Shown: positions 10,071 through 18,761 of the stretch, piece after piece
How the letters are laid out: each line of letters opens with the position of its first letter
Numbering within the stretch: the stretch's first letter is position 1
Source: Planctomycetota bacterium
GTDB lineage: Bacteria > Planctomycetota > Phycisphaerae > Phycisphaerales > SM1A02
Length of the DNA stretch: 64,000 bases
NCBI GenBank assembly: GCA_022568135.1
Contig: JADFFQ010000008.1
Coordinates: 1 to 64,000, forward strand
Direction: 5' to 3'
The notes under the pieces: generated by a model
What the model was told of the DNA's origin: nothing
What the model saw: only the letters and a program-made list of their open reading frames with translations
Databases searched by the model: none
Program-made: the position numbers and the translations under genes

Positions 10071-10976
10071 ATGACAGTTTCACCCGCACACGCCCATGAG
10101 CATCCGGACTTTCTCCGGCACCACTTCAACACGCCCAAGCAGCAGTTTGAGGCGGGGAAGCTCGGCATGTGGCTGTTCCTGGCCACCGAAGTCCTGCTGT
10201 TCGGGGGACTCTTCGTCGGCTACTCCGTCTGGCGGGGGAACCACCCGGAGATGTTCAAAGCGGGCAGTATCTTCCTCAATACGAACCTGGGGGCCGTCAA
10301 CACAGCGGTGTTGATCCTCAGCAGCATCACCATGGCCGCGGCGGTCACCATGGCCCAGCGCAACAAGCGCGGGGCCCTGATGCTGTTCCTGAGCCTCACG
10401 CTGGCCGGCGCCGTCACCTTTCTGGTCATCAAGTACTTCGAGTACACGCACAAGTTTCACTTGGGCATCTACCCGGGGCTGAAGTTCTACGAAAAGCCGG
10501 CCGGGGATTCGCATACGTTGTCGGGAAGTCTGGTGAATGATGCGGGCGGTGTTGATCTTGTGCTGGTCAAAGGCACGGGACCGCTGGGGCAAGACGTCAC
10601 CGTTGCGGACACTCCCGAGGCAGAGCCGACCACCGTGGCCCCCGCGGCGATCGGGCCGGCCGGGCTTGCCCAAGACGCGCTGGAGCCAGGCGATCGCCCG
10701 GCCGACGATGGCCATGCCGAGCATCTCACGCATCCCCTGCAGGATCCGCATCGACCCGCCAACGTCCACATGTTCTTCAACATCTACTACTTGATGACCG
10801 GCCTGCACGGCGTTCACGTCGCCGCCGGCATCGGTGTGCTCACTTGGCTGCTCATTGGTGCAGCGAAGGGGCGCTTTAGCAGCGCATACTTCACGCCGGT
10901 GGACCTCGGCGGACTGTACTGGCACGTGGTCGATCTGATATGGATTTTCCTGTTCCCGTTGTTCTACCTGATATAG
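10071..10976 (+). CDS. coxC: Cytochrome c oxidase subunit III with long polar insertion
   Basis: 301-residue subunit III, a structural membrane subunit near subunit I. The N-terminal FGGLFVGYSVWR segment and the C-terminal motifs MTGLHGVHVAAG and LYWHVVDLIWIFLFPLFY are diagnostic. Between the fourth and fifth membrane segments there is a long Pro/Ala/Asp-rich loop (about residues 140-230) ending in HPLQDPHRPANVHMFFNIYY. Subunit III proteins of caa3 oxidases are usually around 200 residues, so this loop is an insertion. A short duplicated-subunit relative follows at 11471. Confidence 0.93.
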   Translation: MTVSPAHAHEHPDFLRHHFNTPKQQFEAGKLGMWLFLATEVLLFGGLFVGYSVWRGNHPEMFKAGSIFLNTNLGAVNTAVLILSSITMAAAVTMAQRNKRGALMLFLSLTLAGAVTFLVIKYFEYTHKFHLGIYPGLKFYEKPAGDSHTLSGSLVNDAGGVDLVLVKGTGPLGQDVTVADTPEAEPTTVAPAAIGPAGLAQDALEPGDRPADDGHAEHLTHPLQDPHRPANVHMFFNIYYLMTGLHGVHVAAGIGVLTWLLIGAAKGRFSSAYFTPVDLGGLYWHVVDLIWIFLFPLFYLI

Positions 10977-10977
10977 G

Positions 10978-11008
10978 AAGGCATGAGGCATGAGGCATGA
11001 GGCATGAG
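10978..11008. repeat. Heptamer array (GGCATGA) after coxC
   Basis: Four tandem GGCATGA units directly follow the coxC stop codon and lead into GA-loop hairpin copy B. The layout resembles the actF spacer (heptamers, then hairpin) but with a different heptamer sequence. Confidence 0.7.
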
Positions 11009-11011
11009 AAG

Positions 11012-11054
11012 CCGGACCTGACGAGTCCGCCGCAGGCGGACGAGGAAGGTCCGG
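11012..11054 (+). repeat. Tandem-GA internal-loop hairpin, copy B
   Basis: Outer stem CCGGACC (11012-11018) pairs with GGTCCGG (11048-11054). Loop strands are TGACGAG (11019-11025) and CGAGGAA (11041-11047). Inner stem TCCGCC pairs with GGCGGA around a GCA loop. Relative to copy A the outer stem differs at three pairs and the inner stem is longer, all compensatory, while the loop is identical. It sits between coxC and the subunit IV gene. Confidence 0.78.
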
Positions 11055-11087
11055 GTCAACCGCCCCCCAACTGAATGATTACCCAGC

Positions 11088-11471
11088 ATGACTGATACGA
11101 CTCCATCACCGCAAGAAACGACCGAGCATCACAGCGTCGGGCACATCGTCCCGGTGCGGATCCTTGCCGCGACGGGCATCGCGCTGCTGATTCTCACGGT
11201 TTTCACCGTATGGATTGCGGGGTTCGATCTAGGCAACCTGAATATCTGGGCCGCCCTGGCGATCGCGGCATTCAAGGGGTCGCTGGTGGTGCTCTTCTTC
11301 ATGCACCTGCGGTACGATCGGCCGTTCAACGGTGTCGTATTCGTAACTTCTTTGGCCCTCGTCGCCTTGTTTATCAGCTTCGCGTTGACGGACACCAGGG
11401 AATACGCGCCGGACATCCTGCCGGGCGACGCGACGGAAGTCCAGAAGCAACTGGCTGAAGTCCAGCCGTGA
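11088..11471 (+). CDS. Cytochrome c oxidase subunit IV-like protein
   Basis: 127-residue protein with three transmembrane segments (about residues 20-42, 50-70, 80-100). It belongs to the prokaryotic subunit IV family; the AFKGSLVVLFFMHLRYD stretch is typical (K-x-x-L-V-x-x-x-F-M-H-L). It is a small structural oxidase subunit. Its stop overlaps the start of the next subunit III-like gene. The acidic C-terminal tail ends in QLAEVQP. Confidence 0.9.
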   Translation: MTDTTPSPQETTEHHSVGHIVPVRILAATGIALLILTVFTVWIAGFDLGNLNIWAALAIAAFKGSLVVLFFMHLRYDRPFNGVVFVTSLALVALFISFALTDTREYAPDILPGDATEVQKQLAEVQP

Positions 11472-12088
11472 TGTCCCCCACGGTGGGATCGGCGTCGAAA
11501 TCCTCACCGTTTGCCGATCGCCGGGCCCGGCTGGCCGCGGGGATGCTGGGGATGACGCTCTTCCTCGTCTCGCTTGGCGTGCTCTTTGGCGCCGTCCTGG
11601 TGGGATATCTGGTGATTCGATTGCAGCCGACCGCTGGGCCGGCGCCGGAGATTCCCGCCCTGCCGGCCGGCCTCTGGCTGAGCACGGTTCTGATGTTGAT
11701 CAGTAGCGTGACGGTGCAGTGGGCGCTGGGCGCCGCGCGACGAGATCGTCATCGGCAGCTGCGTGTGGGGATGGCGGCGACCACGCTGCTGGGCCTCGCC
11801 TTCCTGGGCACGCAAACCGTATGTTGGATTCAGTGGTCCGGTCCGCTGGCCGCGTCCCTGGGCGAGGCGCAGAAGGCGTTCGTCTTGACCGGCTTCTATG
11901 TGCTGACCGGCGTGCACGCGCTGCACGTGATCGGCGGCTTGATTCCGCTGGCCGTGGTGACAATCCGGTCCTTCGGCAACCGGTATTCGAGCGCCGACCA
12001 CGCAGCTGTGCGCTACTGCGCGATGTATTGGCACTTCCTCGACGGCGTGTGGCTGGTGCTGTTCGCCACGCTCATGCTGGGAATCTGA
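11471..12088 (+). CDS. Second subunit III-like protein of the heme-copper oxidase
   Basis: 205-residue membrane protein related to oxidase subunit III. The N-terminal LAAGMLGMTLFLVSLGVLFG and the C-terminal LTGVHALHVIGGLIPL and YWHFLDGVWLVLF motifs match the family. It has about five membrane segments. A GTG at 11468 is an alternative start; the ATG at 11471 directly overlaps the previous stop. Having both a long subunit III (10071) and this short one in one operon suggests either a duplicated subunit or a distinct accessory subunit of the caa3 oxidase. Confidence 0.88.
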   Translation: MSPTVGSASKSSPFADRRARLAAGMLGMTLFLVSLGVLFGAVLVGYLVIRLQPTAGPAPEIPALPAGLWLSTVLMLISSVTVQWALGAARRDRHRQLRVGMAATTLLGLAFLGTQTVCWIQWSGPLAASLGEAQKAFVLTGFYVLTGVHALHVIGGLIPLAVVTIRSFGNRYSSADHAAVRYCAMYWHFLDGVWLVLFATLMLGI

Positions 12089-12089
12089 A

Positions 12090-12256
12090 CACTCAGCCCC
12101 GGGCTTGCCCGACGTGATCTTGCTGAACATTTAGCCCCGGGCTTGCCCGGGGTGATCTTGCGTCGGCTCAGCTACATGCATACAGGAGCCGACCCCCGGC
12201 AAGCCGGGGGCTATCTGTACGCGAGCCGACCCCCGGCAAGCCGGGGGCTATCTGTA
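12090..12256. repeat. Cluster of four REP-like palindromes
   Basis: Between the convergent oxidase and DUF3179 genes lie four GC-rich palindromes. Two are of the form TTAGCCCCGGGCTTGCCCGG (one incomplete at 12094-12112, one complete at 12131-12152). Two are of the form CCCCCGGCAAGCCGGGGGCT (12192-12212 and 12230-12250), in the opposite orientation. The units therefore face outward with TTAGC/GCTAT tails. They may act as a bidirectional transcription end. The same family recurs at 30199, 35948, 39331, 45508, 46486, 46801 and 47096. Confidence 0.75.
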
Positions 12257-12261
12257 TCAGA

Positions 12262-13350
12262 TCACTGCGCCGGCACATCCTGCGGCCACATTGCGTGCCA
12301 GGCGAACCAGAGCGCGTAGATGACTTGGAGCGCGGCGTCGCTGTCTTGACTGGTCACCACTACCGTCTCGGGATCATCGCGGTAGTGGAAGTGCAGCGTG
12401 CTGTTGCCGAGGGTGGTCGTCCATGTTCCGCTGGCGTCTGCGCCCTCGGCGACTTCCGCCACGATGTAGACCTGGCGCACGCCGTCAACTTCGACGGCCA
12501 GCACCCGATCCTTCGGGGCCGGGCCGTCGACCGGCGGCGGCGGATCGACCGGGAACATCAGTTTGCTGGATCGGAGGTAATCGTTGTACCGCGACCGCGT
12601 CTCCTGGTACCGCTTGAACCTCGTTACGTCCAGGTCGAGCACGGTGGTTTGGGGATGGCGGCTCAGCCAGTCCGCCCACGAGACCAATGACGCGTGCAGA
12701 ACCCGCAGGCGCCGATCGGACTCGGCGGCCGGCCCGGCAATCGCCTTGCACAACAGTTGACTCCACAGACTTTCGCCTTGGGCGTCGGGCCTGCGGTCGA
12801 ACATGAGCAGGTTCGAGTTGTACAACAGTCCACTGACGCCGAACTGAAGTGTTTCGCCCGCAACATGGCGCTCGAAAACAACAACGCTATCGCAAAGCGG
12901 GTTGTAGGTCACCGCGATCGGGACCCCGCCGAGCGTGTCGTTGACGATCTCGTGGACGTTGAGGATCTGGATCGGATAGGCGCGGGACTCGCCGTTGACG
13001 GTCACACCGATGACACGATCGGCAGACACGAGGTACTTGCCATAGAGCTTGGCGTTGATGCCCGTGACCTCGTCGCCGAGGATCGTGGGCGGATCGACCA
13101 GTGCCCGCAGCGCATCCTTGCGCAATCCGCCGGCCACGATCTGATCGCGGGCAACGAGGCAGGTGGTCAGATCGAAGCCGTAGGTGTCAACGTTTCTGCC
13201 GTCGCCCACGAGCGGAGGGCCCGGCCGCAACAGCGCCCCGGCCAGCGCCCAGACCACGATCGCGGCCGTGAACAGGCCCGAGAGCAGAAGCACCCAGCCG
13301 GCGCTGCGGAAGGTGAACAATCTCGTTTGATTCGAGGCAGAGGAGGGCAT
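12262..13350 (-). CDS. DUF3179 domain-containing protein
   Basis: 362 residues with one N-terminal membrane segment (about residues 17-40) and an extracytoplasmic DUF3179 domain. The family motifs are clear: RAYPIQILNVHEIVNDTLGG, VTYNPLCDSVVVFER and FGVSGLLYNSNLLMFDR followed by SLWSQL. The biochemical role of DUF3179 is not established. The gene lies back-to-back with ctaB (1-bp gap) on the minus strand, facing the oxidase genes, so it may be cotranscribed with heme O synthase. Confidence 0.9.
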   Translation of the reverse strand: MPSSASNQTRLFTFRSAGWVLLLSGLFTAAIVVWALAGALLRPGPPLVGDGRNVDTYGFDLTTCLVARDQIVAGGLRKDALRALVDPPTILGDEVTGINAKLYGKYLVSADRVIGVTVNGESRAYPIQILNVHEIVNDTLGGVPIAVTYNPLCDSVVVFERHVAGETLQFGVSGLLYNSNLLMFDRRPDAQGESLWSQLLCKAIAGPAAESDRRLRVLHASLVSWADWLSRHPQTTVLDLDVTRFKRYQETRSRYNDYLRSSKLMFPVDPPPPVDGPAPKDRVLAVEVDGVRQVYIVAEVAEGADASGTWTTTLGNSTLHFHYRDDPETVVVTSQDSDAALQVIYALWFAWHAMWPQDVPAQ

Positions 13351-13351
13351 T

Positions 13352-14365
13352 CTACTTTCCCGGTAAACCGGAATGCTCCCTTGCTGCCACGCTCATCGGC
13401 AGGTCTGCGACGCCGGCCGACGCCGACGATTCCGGCGCATCGCCCGGCGATGGGCTTCGATCGACCACCATCAAACAAAGAAGGATGGGCAGATAGATAA
13501 TGCTGGCGAGGAACACCGCCCGGGCGTTGGCCTGGGTGCGCCGTGCGCATAACCGCGCGCCAAGGCCCAATACACACGCGCCCAACAGGATCGAACCCAC
13601 CGCGTAGACCCAGCCGGTGAGCCCCCACACCGTCGCCGCCAAACCCAGTGGCAGCAGGGCCAGGCTTCCCAGCAGAACAACCAGGCCGGTAAGCCGGCCG
13701 GAGCGGTCGATCGCTGGAAGCATGCGGAACCCACCGCGGAGATAGTCGTCGCGATACAACCAGGCCAGGGCGAAGAAGTGGGGGATTTGCCAGACGAACA
13801 ACAGGGCCGCGAGAATCCACGCGCCGCCGTCAAGCCTCTGCCCCGCGGCGACCCAACCGATCAGTGGCGGGATCGCGCCGCAGACCGCTCCGACCAGCGT
13901 GTTGAATATGGTGCGGGTCTTCAGCGGGGTATACAGCAGGATGTAAATGAGAATGGTCAGCAAAGCCAGCGCCGCCGCCGCCAGGTTCACCAGCAGACCA
14001 AGGATCGCCAGGCCGGTGCACGCCATCACCATCGCAAGGACGAATGCGTGCATCGCGCCCATGGCCCCCGACGGCAGCGGGCGATCGTGCGTGCGCCGCA
14101 TCAGCCCGTCGCGCCGAATCTCGGCGAGCTGGTTCAGTGCGTTGGCGGCGCCGGCGGCGAGGGCGGTGCCCGCGATCGTCCACCACATCTTCGGCCAGTC
14201 AATCGCTTGCGTACTGCCCATGACGAAGCCCACCGCCGTGGTCAGGACGGCCATGGCGCTGAGTCGCGCTTTGGTCAATTGCAAATACAGGCTGGGCAGG
14301 CTGCGCTTCAAGGCGTGCGTGCCGGCCGCGGCCGGGCTCTCTGCAGTGGAAGTCACCAGACTCAT
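13352..14365 (-). CDS. ctaB: Protoheme IX farnesyltransferase (heme O synthase)
   Basis: 337-residue UbiA-family prenyltransferase that converts heme b to heme O for the oxidase. The first Asp-rich region reads NALNQLAEIRRDGLMRRT followed by DRPLPSG, the family signature, and about nine membrane segments follow. The ATG at 14365 (MSLVTSTAES) is preferred over a TTG 54 bp upstream. It is divergent from ctaA (14549), and the 183-bp spacer between them must hold both promoters; no convincing -35/-10 pair was seen. Function is tied to the A-type oxidase upstream. Confidence 0.95.
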   Translation of the reverse strand: MSLVTSTAESPAAAGTHALKRSLPSLYLQLTKARLSAMAVLTTAVGFVMGSTQAIDWPKMWWTIAGTALAAGAANALNQLAEIRRDGLMRRTHDRPLPSGAMGAMHAFVLAMVMACTGLAILGLLVNLAAAALALLTILIYILLYTPLKTRTIFNTLVGAVCGAIPPLIGWVAAGQRLDGGAWILAALLFVWQIPHFFALAWLYRDDYLRGGFRMLPAIDRSGRLTGLVVLLGSLALLPLGLAATVWGLTGWVYAVGSILLGACVLGLGARLCARRTQANARAVFLASIIYLPILLCLMVVDRSPSPGDAPESSASAGVADLPMSVAAREHSGLPGK

Positions 14366-14548
14366 GCGTGTACGCCGGCTCCGGGGAGGCAAGGGAGCAT
14401 GCCCGGCCAACCGGGACAAGCAATGTTGGATGGTGTCCGGCTCGGCTGGCTGGGGCCGTGGTGATTGTGATATTCGTCACATAGTATACGGAGTCGCCGA
14501 AGCCGTCGAGAGCACGCGAGGATCGGCAGTTCGCGTAGATTGTCCGGC

Positions 14549-15937
14549 ATGAGCGAGTGGTCCAAGGCATCGCAGGGGGGGGACATCCTGGCCATCGGAT
14601 TTGCGACGATCGTGGCGATGTGGACGGTCATCTACATCGCCGCCATGCCCCCGGTCGTCGTTCCCATGTGGCTGGTCGTGACCATCCTCGGAGCCCTTCT
14701 TGCGGCTGCGGGCTATATGGCCGGGCGCTACGCCGGGCGTGGCTGGTTCGGTGGGGTGGTCCTCGGCGGGCTGTTGACGGGTGTCAATCTATTGATATTG
14801 CTGAGCCTCCTGGGCGGCGGGGAGCCCGGCGAACTGGTTCCGTCGGCGGCCGGGTGGATCATCGGGTTTTTCCTGACCGCGACCGGCTTGGGGGCGGTGG
14901 GCGCGGCGATCGGGAAACAGTCGGCGGGCGATGATATCCGCCGGGTCAACTGGACCTGCTGGTTGGCGGGGGTAACGGCCATCACGATCTTGCTGCTGAT
15001 CATCGCCGGGGGTGTGGTCACGGGTCTGGAAGCCGGGCTGGCCGTCAAGGGATGGCTGATCCCCGAAGGGCATCTGTTGGTTCTGTTTCCCGTTTCGCTT
15101 ATGCAGCGGGACGTGGAGACGTTCGTCGAGCACGCGCATCGGCTCTGGGGCCTGCTGGTTGGGCTGACCACGATCATCCTCGCGATTCATTTGTGGATGG
15201 TTGATCGTCGAAGCTGGCTGCGCTGGTTGGCGGTCGCAACGGTCCTTGCGGTCATTGTCCAGGGAACCCTCGGCGGAACCCGCGTCACCGAACAAAGCAT
15301 CGTGCTGGCGATCATCCACGGCCTCTTCGCCCAGGCGGTCTTTGCGACCCTGGTCGTGATTGCAGCCGCAACCTCCACGACGTGGGTCAGTGACCGCCCG
15401 GCCGCATCCTCCGCCACCGCCGGCACCGATCGGACCTTGGGCATCGTGCTGCTGGCGGCGATTGCCGTGCAGATCGTCCTGGGCGCGTTGTTTCGGCATC
15501 TCCAACCGCTGCCCGATGTTCCGCGCGGGTTGTTGATGGGTTTGCTGCACGGCCACAGCTTCGTCGGCTCCACGCTGGTGGTGGCGATGGTGCTATTCTG
15601 CGGGGTGAGAGCATGGGGCATGTATCGCCGGCAGCCGATCGTCAAGCGCCTTGGTGTGGCGCTGATCCTCACGATGCTGTTGCAGGTCGTGCTTGGGGTC
15701 GGGTCGTTTATTGTGGTGCCGACGGGGCCGCGCGACCCGGACACTACGATCGGTGCCGTTGAAGTTGCGATGACCACTGCCCACCAGGCGACCGGGGCGA
15801 TCCTCCTGGCGACCGCAACGCTCCTGCTGGTCTGGACCAGCCGGTTGCTGTCGCCAGGATTAGCCGCCGCCGAGGGATTGACGCGCGCCCCCCGAGGCCC
15901 GCGGCTAAACTTGAATACTCGGAGACCACAGCCATGA
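14549..15937 (+). CDS. ctaA: Heme A synthase (CtaA/COX15) with an N-terminal membrane extension
   Basis: 462-residue membrane protein converting heme O to heme A. The catalytic four-helix repeat domain starts around residue 135, with conserved histidines in EHAHRLWGLLVG, IHGLFAQ, LLHGHSFVG and TAHQATGA. About 130 residues forming four further membrane segments precede it; typical CtaA proteins are 300-360 residues and lack them. The ATG at 14549 was chosen over a TTG three codons upstream. Its stop overlaps the start of the next gene (ATGA). ctaB is divergent, completing the heme A pathway for the caa3 oxidase. Confidence 0.92.
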   Translation: MSEWSKASQGGDILAIGFATIVAMWTVIYIAAMPPVVVPMWLVVTILGALLAAAGYMAGRYAGRGWFGGVVLGGLLTGVNLLILLSLLGGGEPGELVPSAAGWIIGFFLTATGLGAVGAAIGKQSAGDDIRRVNWTCWLAGVTAITILLLIIAGGVVTGLEAGLAVKGWLIPEGHLLVLFPVSLMQRDVETFVEHAHRLWGLLVGLTTIILAIHLWMVDRRSWLRWLAVATVLAVIVQGTLGGTRVTEQSIVLAIIHGLFAQAVFATLVVIAAATSTTWVSDRPAASSATAGTDRTLGIVLLAAIAVQIVLGALFRHLQPLPDVPRGLLMGLLHGHSFVGSTLVVAMVLFCGVRAWGMYRRQPIVKRLGVALILTMLLQVVLGVGSFIVVPTGPRDPDTTIGAVEVAMTTAHQATGAILLATATLLLVWTSRLLSPGLAAAEGLTRAPRGPRLNLNTRRPQP

Positions 15938-17058
15938 TTCGGTGCTTCATCCTGGCTCAAGACCAACCCGGCGAATCGAGCGCGTGGTTCGGGCTGGATG
16001 ATGTCTTTTGGCTCACCATCCTGCTGGTCTTTGTGGTGGCGATCGTGGGAGCGCTGCTGCGACTTCGGCAGAAGGACAAGTGCCTCAAGCTGATCGACAA
16101 GTATCACGTGACCTACCTGACGGTGGACGGGCGGACGATGTGGGGGGATCTGTCGGTGGCCAGCCAGGGGCTTGAATTGCAGTTCGATGCCCCGTATCGC
16201 ACCCGCCGCGGGCTGGCCAAGAACAGTTTGCTCATCTTCCAGGATGAGCTGTCGAATTGTCTCGCGATCTGCCGGACGGTGTACGGGCTGACCGAGGCCG
16301 AACGGCGTGATCGAGAGCGGCAAATCCGTCGCAGCTTCGAGCCCGGTCTGCTTCGCCGGTTGGCGCGGTGGCTGCGCAACATCGTCAACACCGTCCGTGA
16401 CGCATTCACCAAAGCGCTGGGCATGGCGGCGGGGCAGGTCGGTCGGACCAGTCCGGTCGGCGGCGCGATCAAGAGCCAACGCGGCGGCATTGACGAGTTG
16501 GGAAAGACCCTGGTGGGGGCGGTGGGCAACGCGTACGAGCCGATTCTGGAACGTTACATCGGCCGGCCGGTCGTCCTGGAGCTGACCAATCCACCCGGGT
16601 CCGACTCACCGGTCTGCGAGCTGCCCGGATACCTGGTTGATTACACCGATCGGTACGTGGCGGTGTTCAACGCCCAGCATGAGCCGGTGGAGATGATTGA
16701 GTTGGAGGTGACGGAGTCGCTTCAGCGTGAGGGGGTGAAGATCGATCTGCTGGATGACAAGGTCGTCGTGACCTGTCAAGGCGAGGATGCCCTGGTGGTT
16801 CGCCGCGTGACTATCTCCGGCCGAACCACGGATCTGTCGGTGACGCTGATCCCCGGCTGTTCGGTGCGTCTGATGAGGGCGGCGAATGAGCCGGTCACGC
16901 TCCAGATCGAGCGCACCCGCCAGATCGACCTCGTCTGCCCGCGCTCCGTGGCCCGTATCCGTTACGGCAGCCAAGGGCCCACCGTCGGCCGAACGGGCTG
17001 GTCTGGGACGGCGCCCCAGATGGAGGCCCAAGAGTCGCCGGACGCGAGCGATCAATAG
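15934..17058 (+). CDS. Membrane-anchored protein of unknown function downstream of ctaA
   Basis: 374 residues with a single N-terminal membrane segment (about residues 24-46). A soluble domain with SLLIFQDELSNCLAICRTVYGLT around residue 95 follows, then a charged helix, a region with IGRPVVLELTN, and a C-terminal all-beta-looking half ending in a proline/serine-rich tail. No known family recognised. Overlap with ctaA suggests cotranscription. The 3' end overlaps the convergent esterase gene by 7 bp. Conserved-looking codon use and length argue that it is real. Confidence 0.8.
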   Translation: MIRCFILAQDQPGESSAWFGLDDVFWLTILLVFVVAIVGALLRLRQKDKCLKLIDKYHVTYLTVDGRTMWGDLSVASQGLELQFDAPYRTRRGLAKNSLLIFQDELSNCLAICRTVYGLTEAERRDRERQIRRSFEPGLLRRLARWLRNIVNTVRDAFTKALGMAAGQVGRTSPVGGAIKSQRGGIDELGKTLVGAVGNAYEPILERYIGRPVVLELTNPPGSDSPVCELPGYLVDYTDRYVAVFNAQHEPVEMIELEVTESLQREGVKIDLLDDKVVVTCQGEDALVVRRVTISGRTTDLSVTLIPGCSVRLMRAANEPVTLQIERTRQIDLVCPRSVARIRYGSQGPTVGRTGWSGTAPQMEAQESPDASDQ

Positions 17059-18635
17059 GCGGGAACGGTGGCCGGGGTCTTGGGTTCAGCGCGCGTCGCC
17101 GGCAGTCCGTGATGCATCTCGAAGATCGCCAGCAACTGCTCATCGATGCGTTTGCGAAGATCGGGCGTCGCGAAGCTGCCATGAGTCGCGCCGGGAACAA
17201 TCTCGATCACCGCATCACTGCCGAGCCGTTGGAGCGATTCCTTCAGCGCTCTCACCGGTCCCTCTAGATAGAACGTGTCGAGTTCGCCGGCGATGATGTG
17301 GAGCTTGCCCTGGAGGATCGGCCCCAGGGTGGACCAGTTGTTTTGGAGAATCAGATGGATGTCGTATCGCTTCCAGCTTTGGGCGACGACGTGGTTCACA
17401 GCGCCGGTTTCTCGGTCGTACAGGGGCCGGGGTAGGCCATCGGGGCCGCGCGGGCTGAAGACCCACTCGAAGGATCGAAGCTGACCACCCTCGCCCAGGA
17501 TGACCTCCAATTTGGCGAACGGCTCGTACCAGAGCATCACCTGGTCGCCGCGACGAGCCACCGGACGCTGGTTGCCTTCGGCGTCCACATACATGTACAT
17601 GTCCGGCTCGTAGAGGTTGATGCGCTGGAAGTCGCGAAAGTCGATTGGGTCCGGTGCCAGCGACCACACGCCGCCGAAGAAGTCCGGGTAGGTGATTTGC
17701 AGCCACAGGCTGGCCCATCCGCCGGACGAGTGGCCGCTGACAAAGCGGGCCGTCGGCGCTGCGGTCAGCGGGAAGGTCTTCTCCAGATAGGGGATGAACT
17801 CCTCAACCAGCGCTTGGCCGACCGGACCGTTGTTCGCTGAGTCGGCAAAGACGTGGTGGCCGCCGTAACATGTGGGATCGAGCACAATGCGGACGATGCG
17901 ATCGGCATATCCGGTGGCGTCCCACGTGCGCCGCATCCGGGGGGCGATCCTGTGATCGCTGCCGAAGCCGCCGATCCAGTAATACGCCGGATACCGCCGA
18001 TCACCCTTCTCGTCGTAGTCCTGGGGCAGGATGATCGCCGCCCGCATCATCATGTCGCGGCCATGGAACTCGCTGAGCAGGTCGCTGCGCAGCTGGGCGA
18101 GCTTGATGCGATCGGTTTCTGGAAACGGTTGAGCCTTGTCGACCTGATCGATGTGCAGGGTGATTGTGCCGCTCGACTTGGCGTCCAGTTGAAATCGCGC
18201 GTTGACGCTGTAGGCATTGCCCGCGGCGCCGATCGTCGGTGCATCGGGATTGAGCCGCATCACGGTTTGCACGGCGTAGTTGCCTGTGGCAATCGTTGAC
18301 AACAGCCCGGGATACCCCAGCGCATCATCGTGGAAGATCAGCGGGTCGTTTGGCTTCCAGTCGATGACGTCCACGGCGAAGAACGGGGCCGGACGAAACC
18401 ACGACGGACCCCGACGCGGCTCCCGCCTCTGTGACTCAGTGGTGATGACGTACACACGCCCGGTGAACGAACGGCTGATTGACTCGTCGTACGTGACCAC
18501 GAAGCGAAGCGGCGACGGCTCGGCGAGTGCCTGCGGCCCCGTGGATTGCCCAAGCCCCGGGCGAGCCAAGGCCGCGACGGCAACAAAGACAAGCGCGAAA
18601 AGCGAGGGAAGCGACTTCCGGTGAATCAGTGGCAT
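17052..18635 (-). CDS. Secreted esterase-family (alpha/beta hydrolase) protein
   Basis: 527 residues with a signal peptide (about residues 9-29, ending ARPGLGQ). The central region is an esterase D-like alpha/beta hydrolase: YPAYYWIGGFGSDHRI, then the nucleophile elbow GHSSGGWASL (serine near residue 315), and a late histidine in PGATHGSF near residue 490. An acidic residue around HIIAGELDTFYLEGP could complete the triad. The substrate is unknown. It is likely exported to the periplasm or surface. The stop overlaps the convergent gene by 7 bp. Confidence 0.85.
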   Translation of the reverse strand: MPLIHRKSLPSLFALVFVAVAALARPGLGQSTGPQALAEPSPLRFVVTYDESISRSFTGRVYVITTESQRREPRRGPSWFRPAPFFAVDVIDWKPNDPLIFHDDALGYPGLLSTIATGNYAVQTVMRLNPDAPTIGAAGNAYSVNARFQLDAKSSGTITLHIDQVDKAQPFPETDRIKLAQLRSDLLSEFHGRDMMMRAAIILPQDYDEKGDRRYPAYYWIGGFGSDHRIAPRMRRTWDATGYADRIVRIVLDPTCYGGHHVFADSANNGPVGQALVEEFIPYLEKTFPLTAAPTARFVSGHSSGGWASLWLQITYPDFFGGVWSLAPDPIDFRDFQRINLYEPDMYMYVDAEGNQRPVARRGDQVMLWYEPFAKLEVILGEGGQLRSFEWVFSPRGPDGLPRPLYDRETGAVNHVVAQSWKRYDIHLILQNNWSTLGPILQGKLHIIAGELDTFYLEGPVRALKESLQRLGSDAVIEIVPGATHGSFATPDLRKRIDEQLLAIFEMHHGLPATRAEPKTPATVPAY

Positions 18636-18761
18636 CGGTCAAACCAGTGCTCAGGGGTTGCGGTTGATCGTGGGTGGATCGTAACGTCACAAGCCCGCGG
18701 ATTGCAATTCGTGCGCTTCTGTTGCTAGCGGCACAGCGGATCGTGGGCGCTGCGTCGACGG

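Noticed and set aside
11012-11054. Possible hammerhead ribozyme, because CUGACGAG resembles the CUGANGA core
   Set aside because: After the inner stem the sequence is CGAGGAA rather than GAAA with a cleavable NUH site, and the loop pairs symmetrically as tandem G.A motifs instead. A third helix is missing.
12694-13500. 268-residue plus-strand ORF opposite DUF3179
   Set aside because: It mirrors the DUF3179 and ctaB coding strand and has shadow-like composition.
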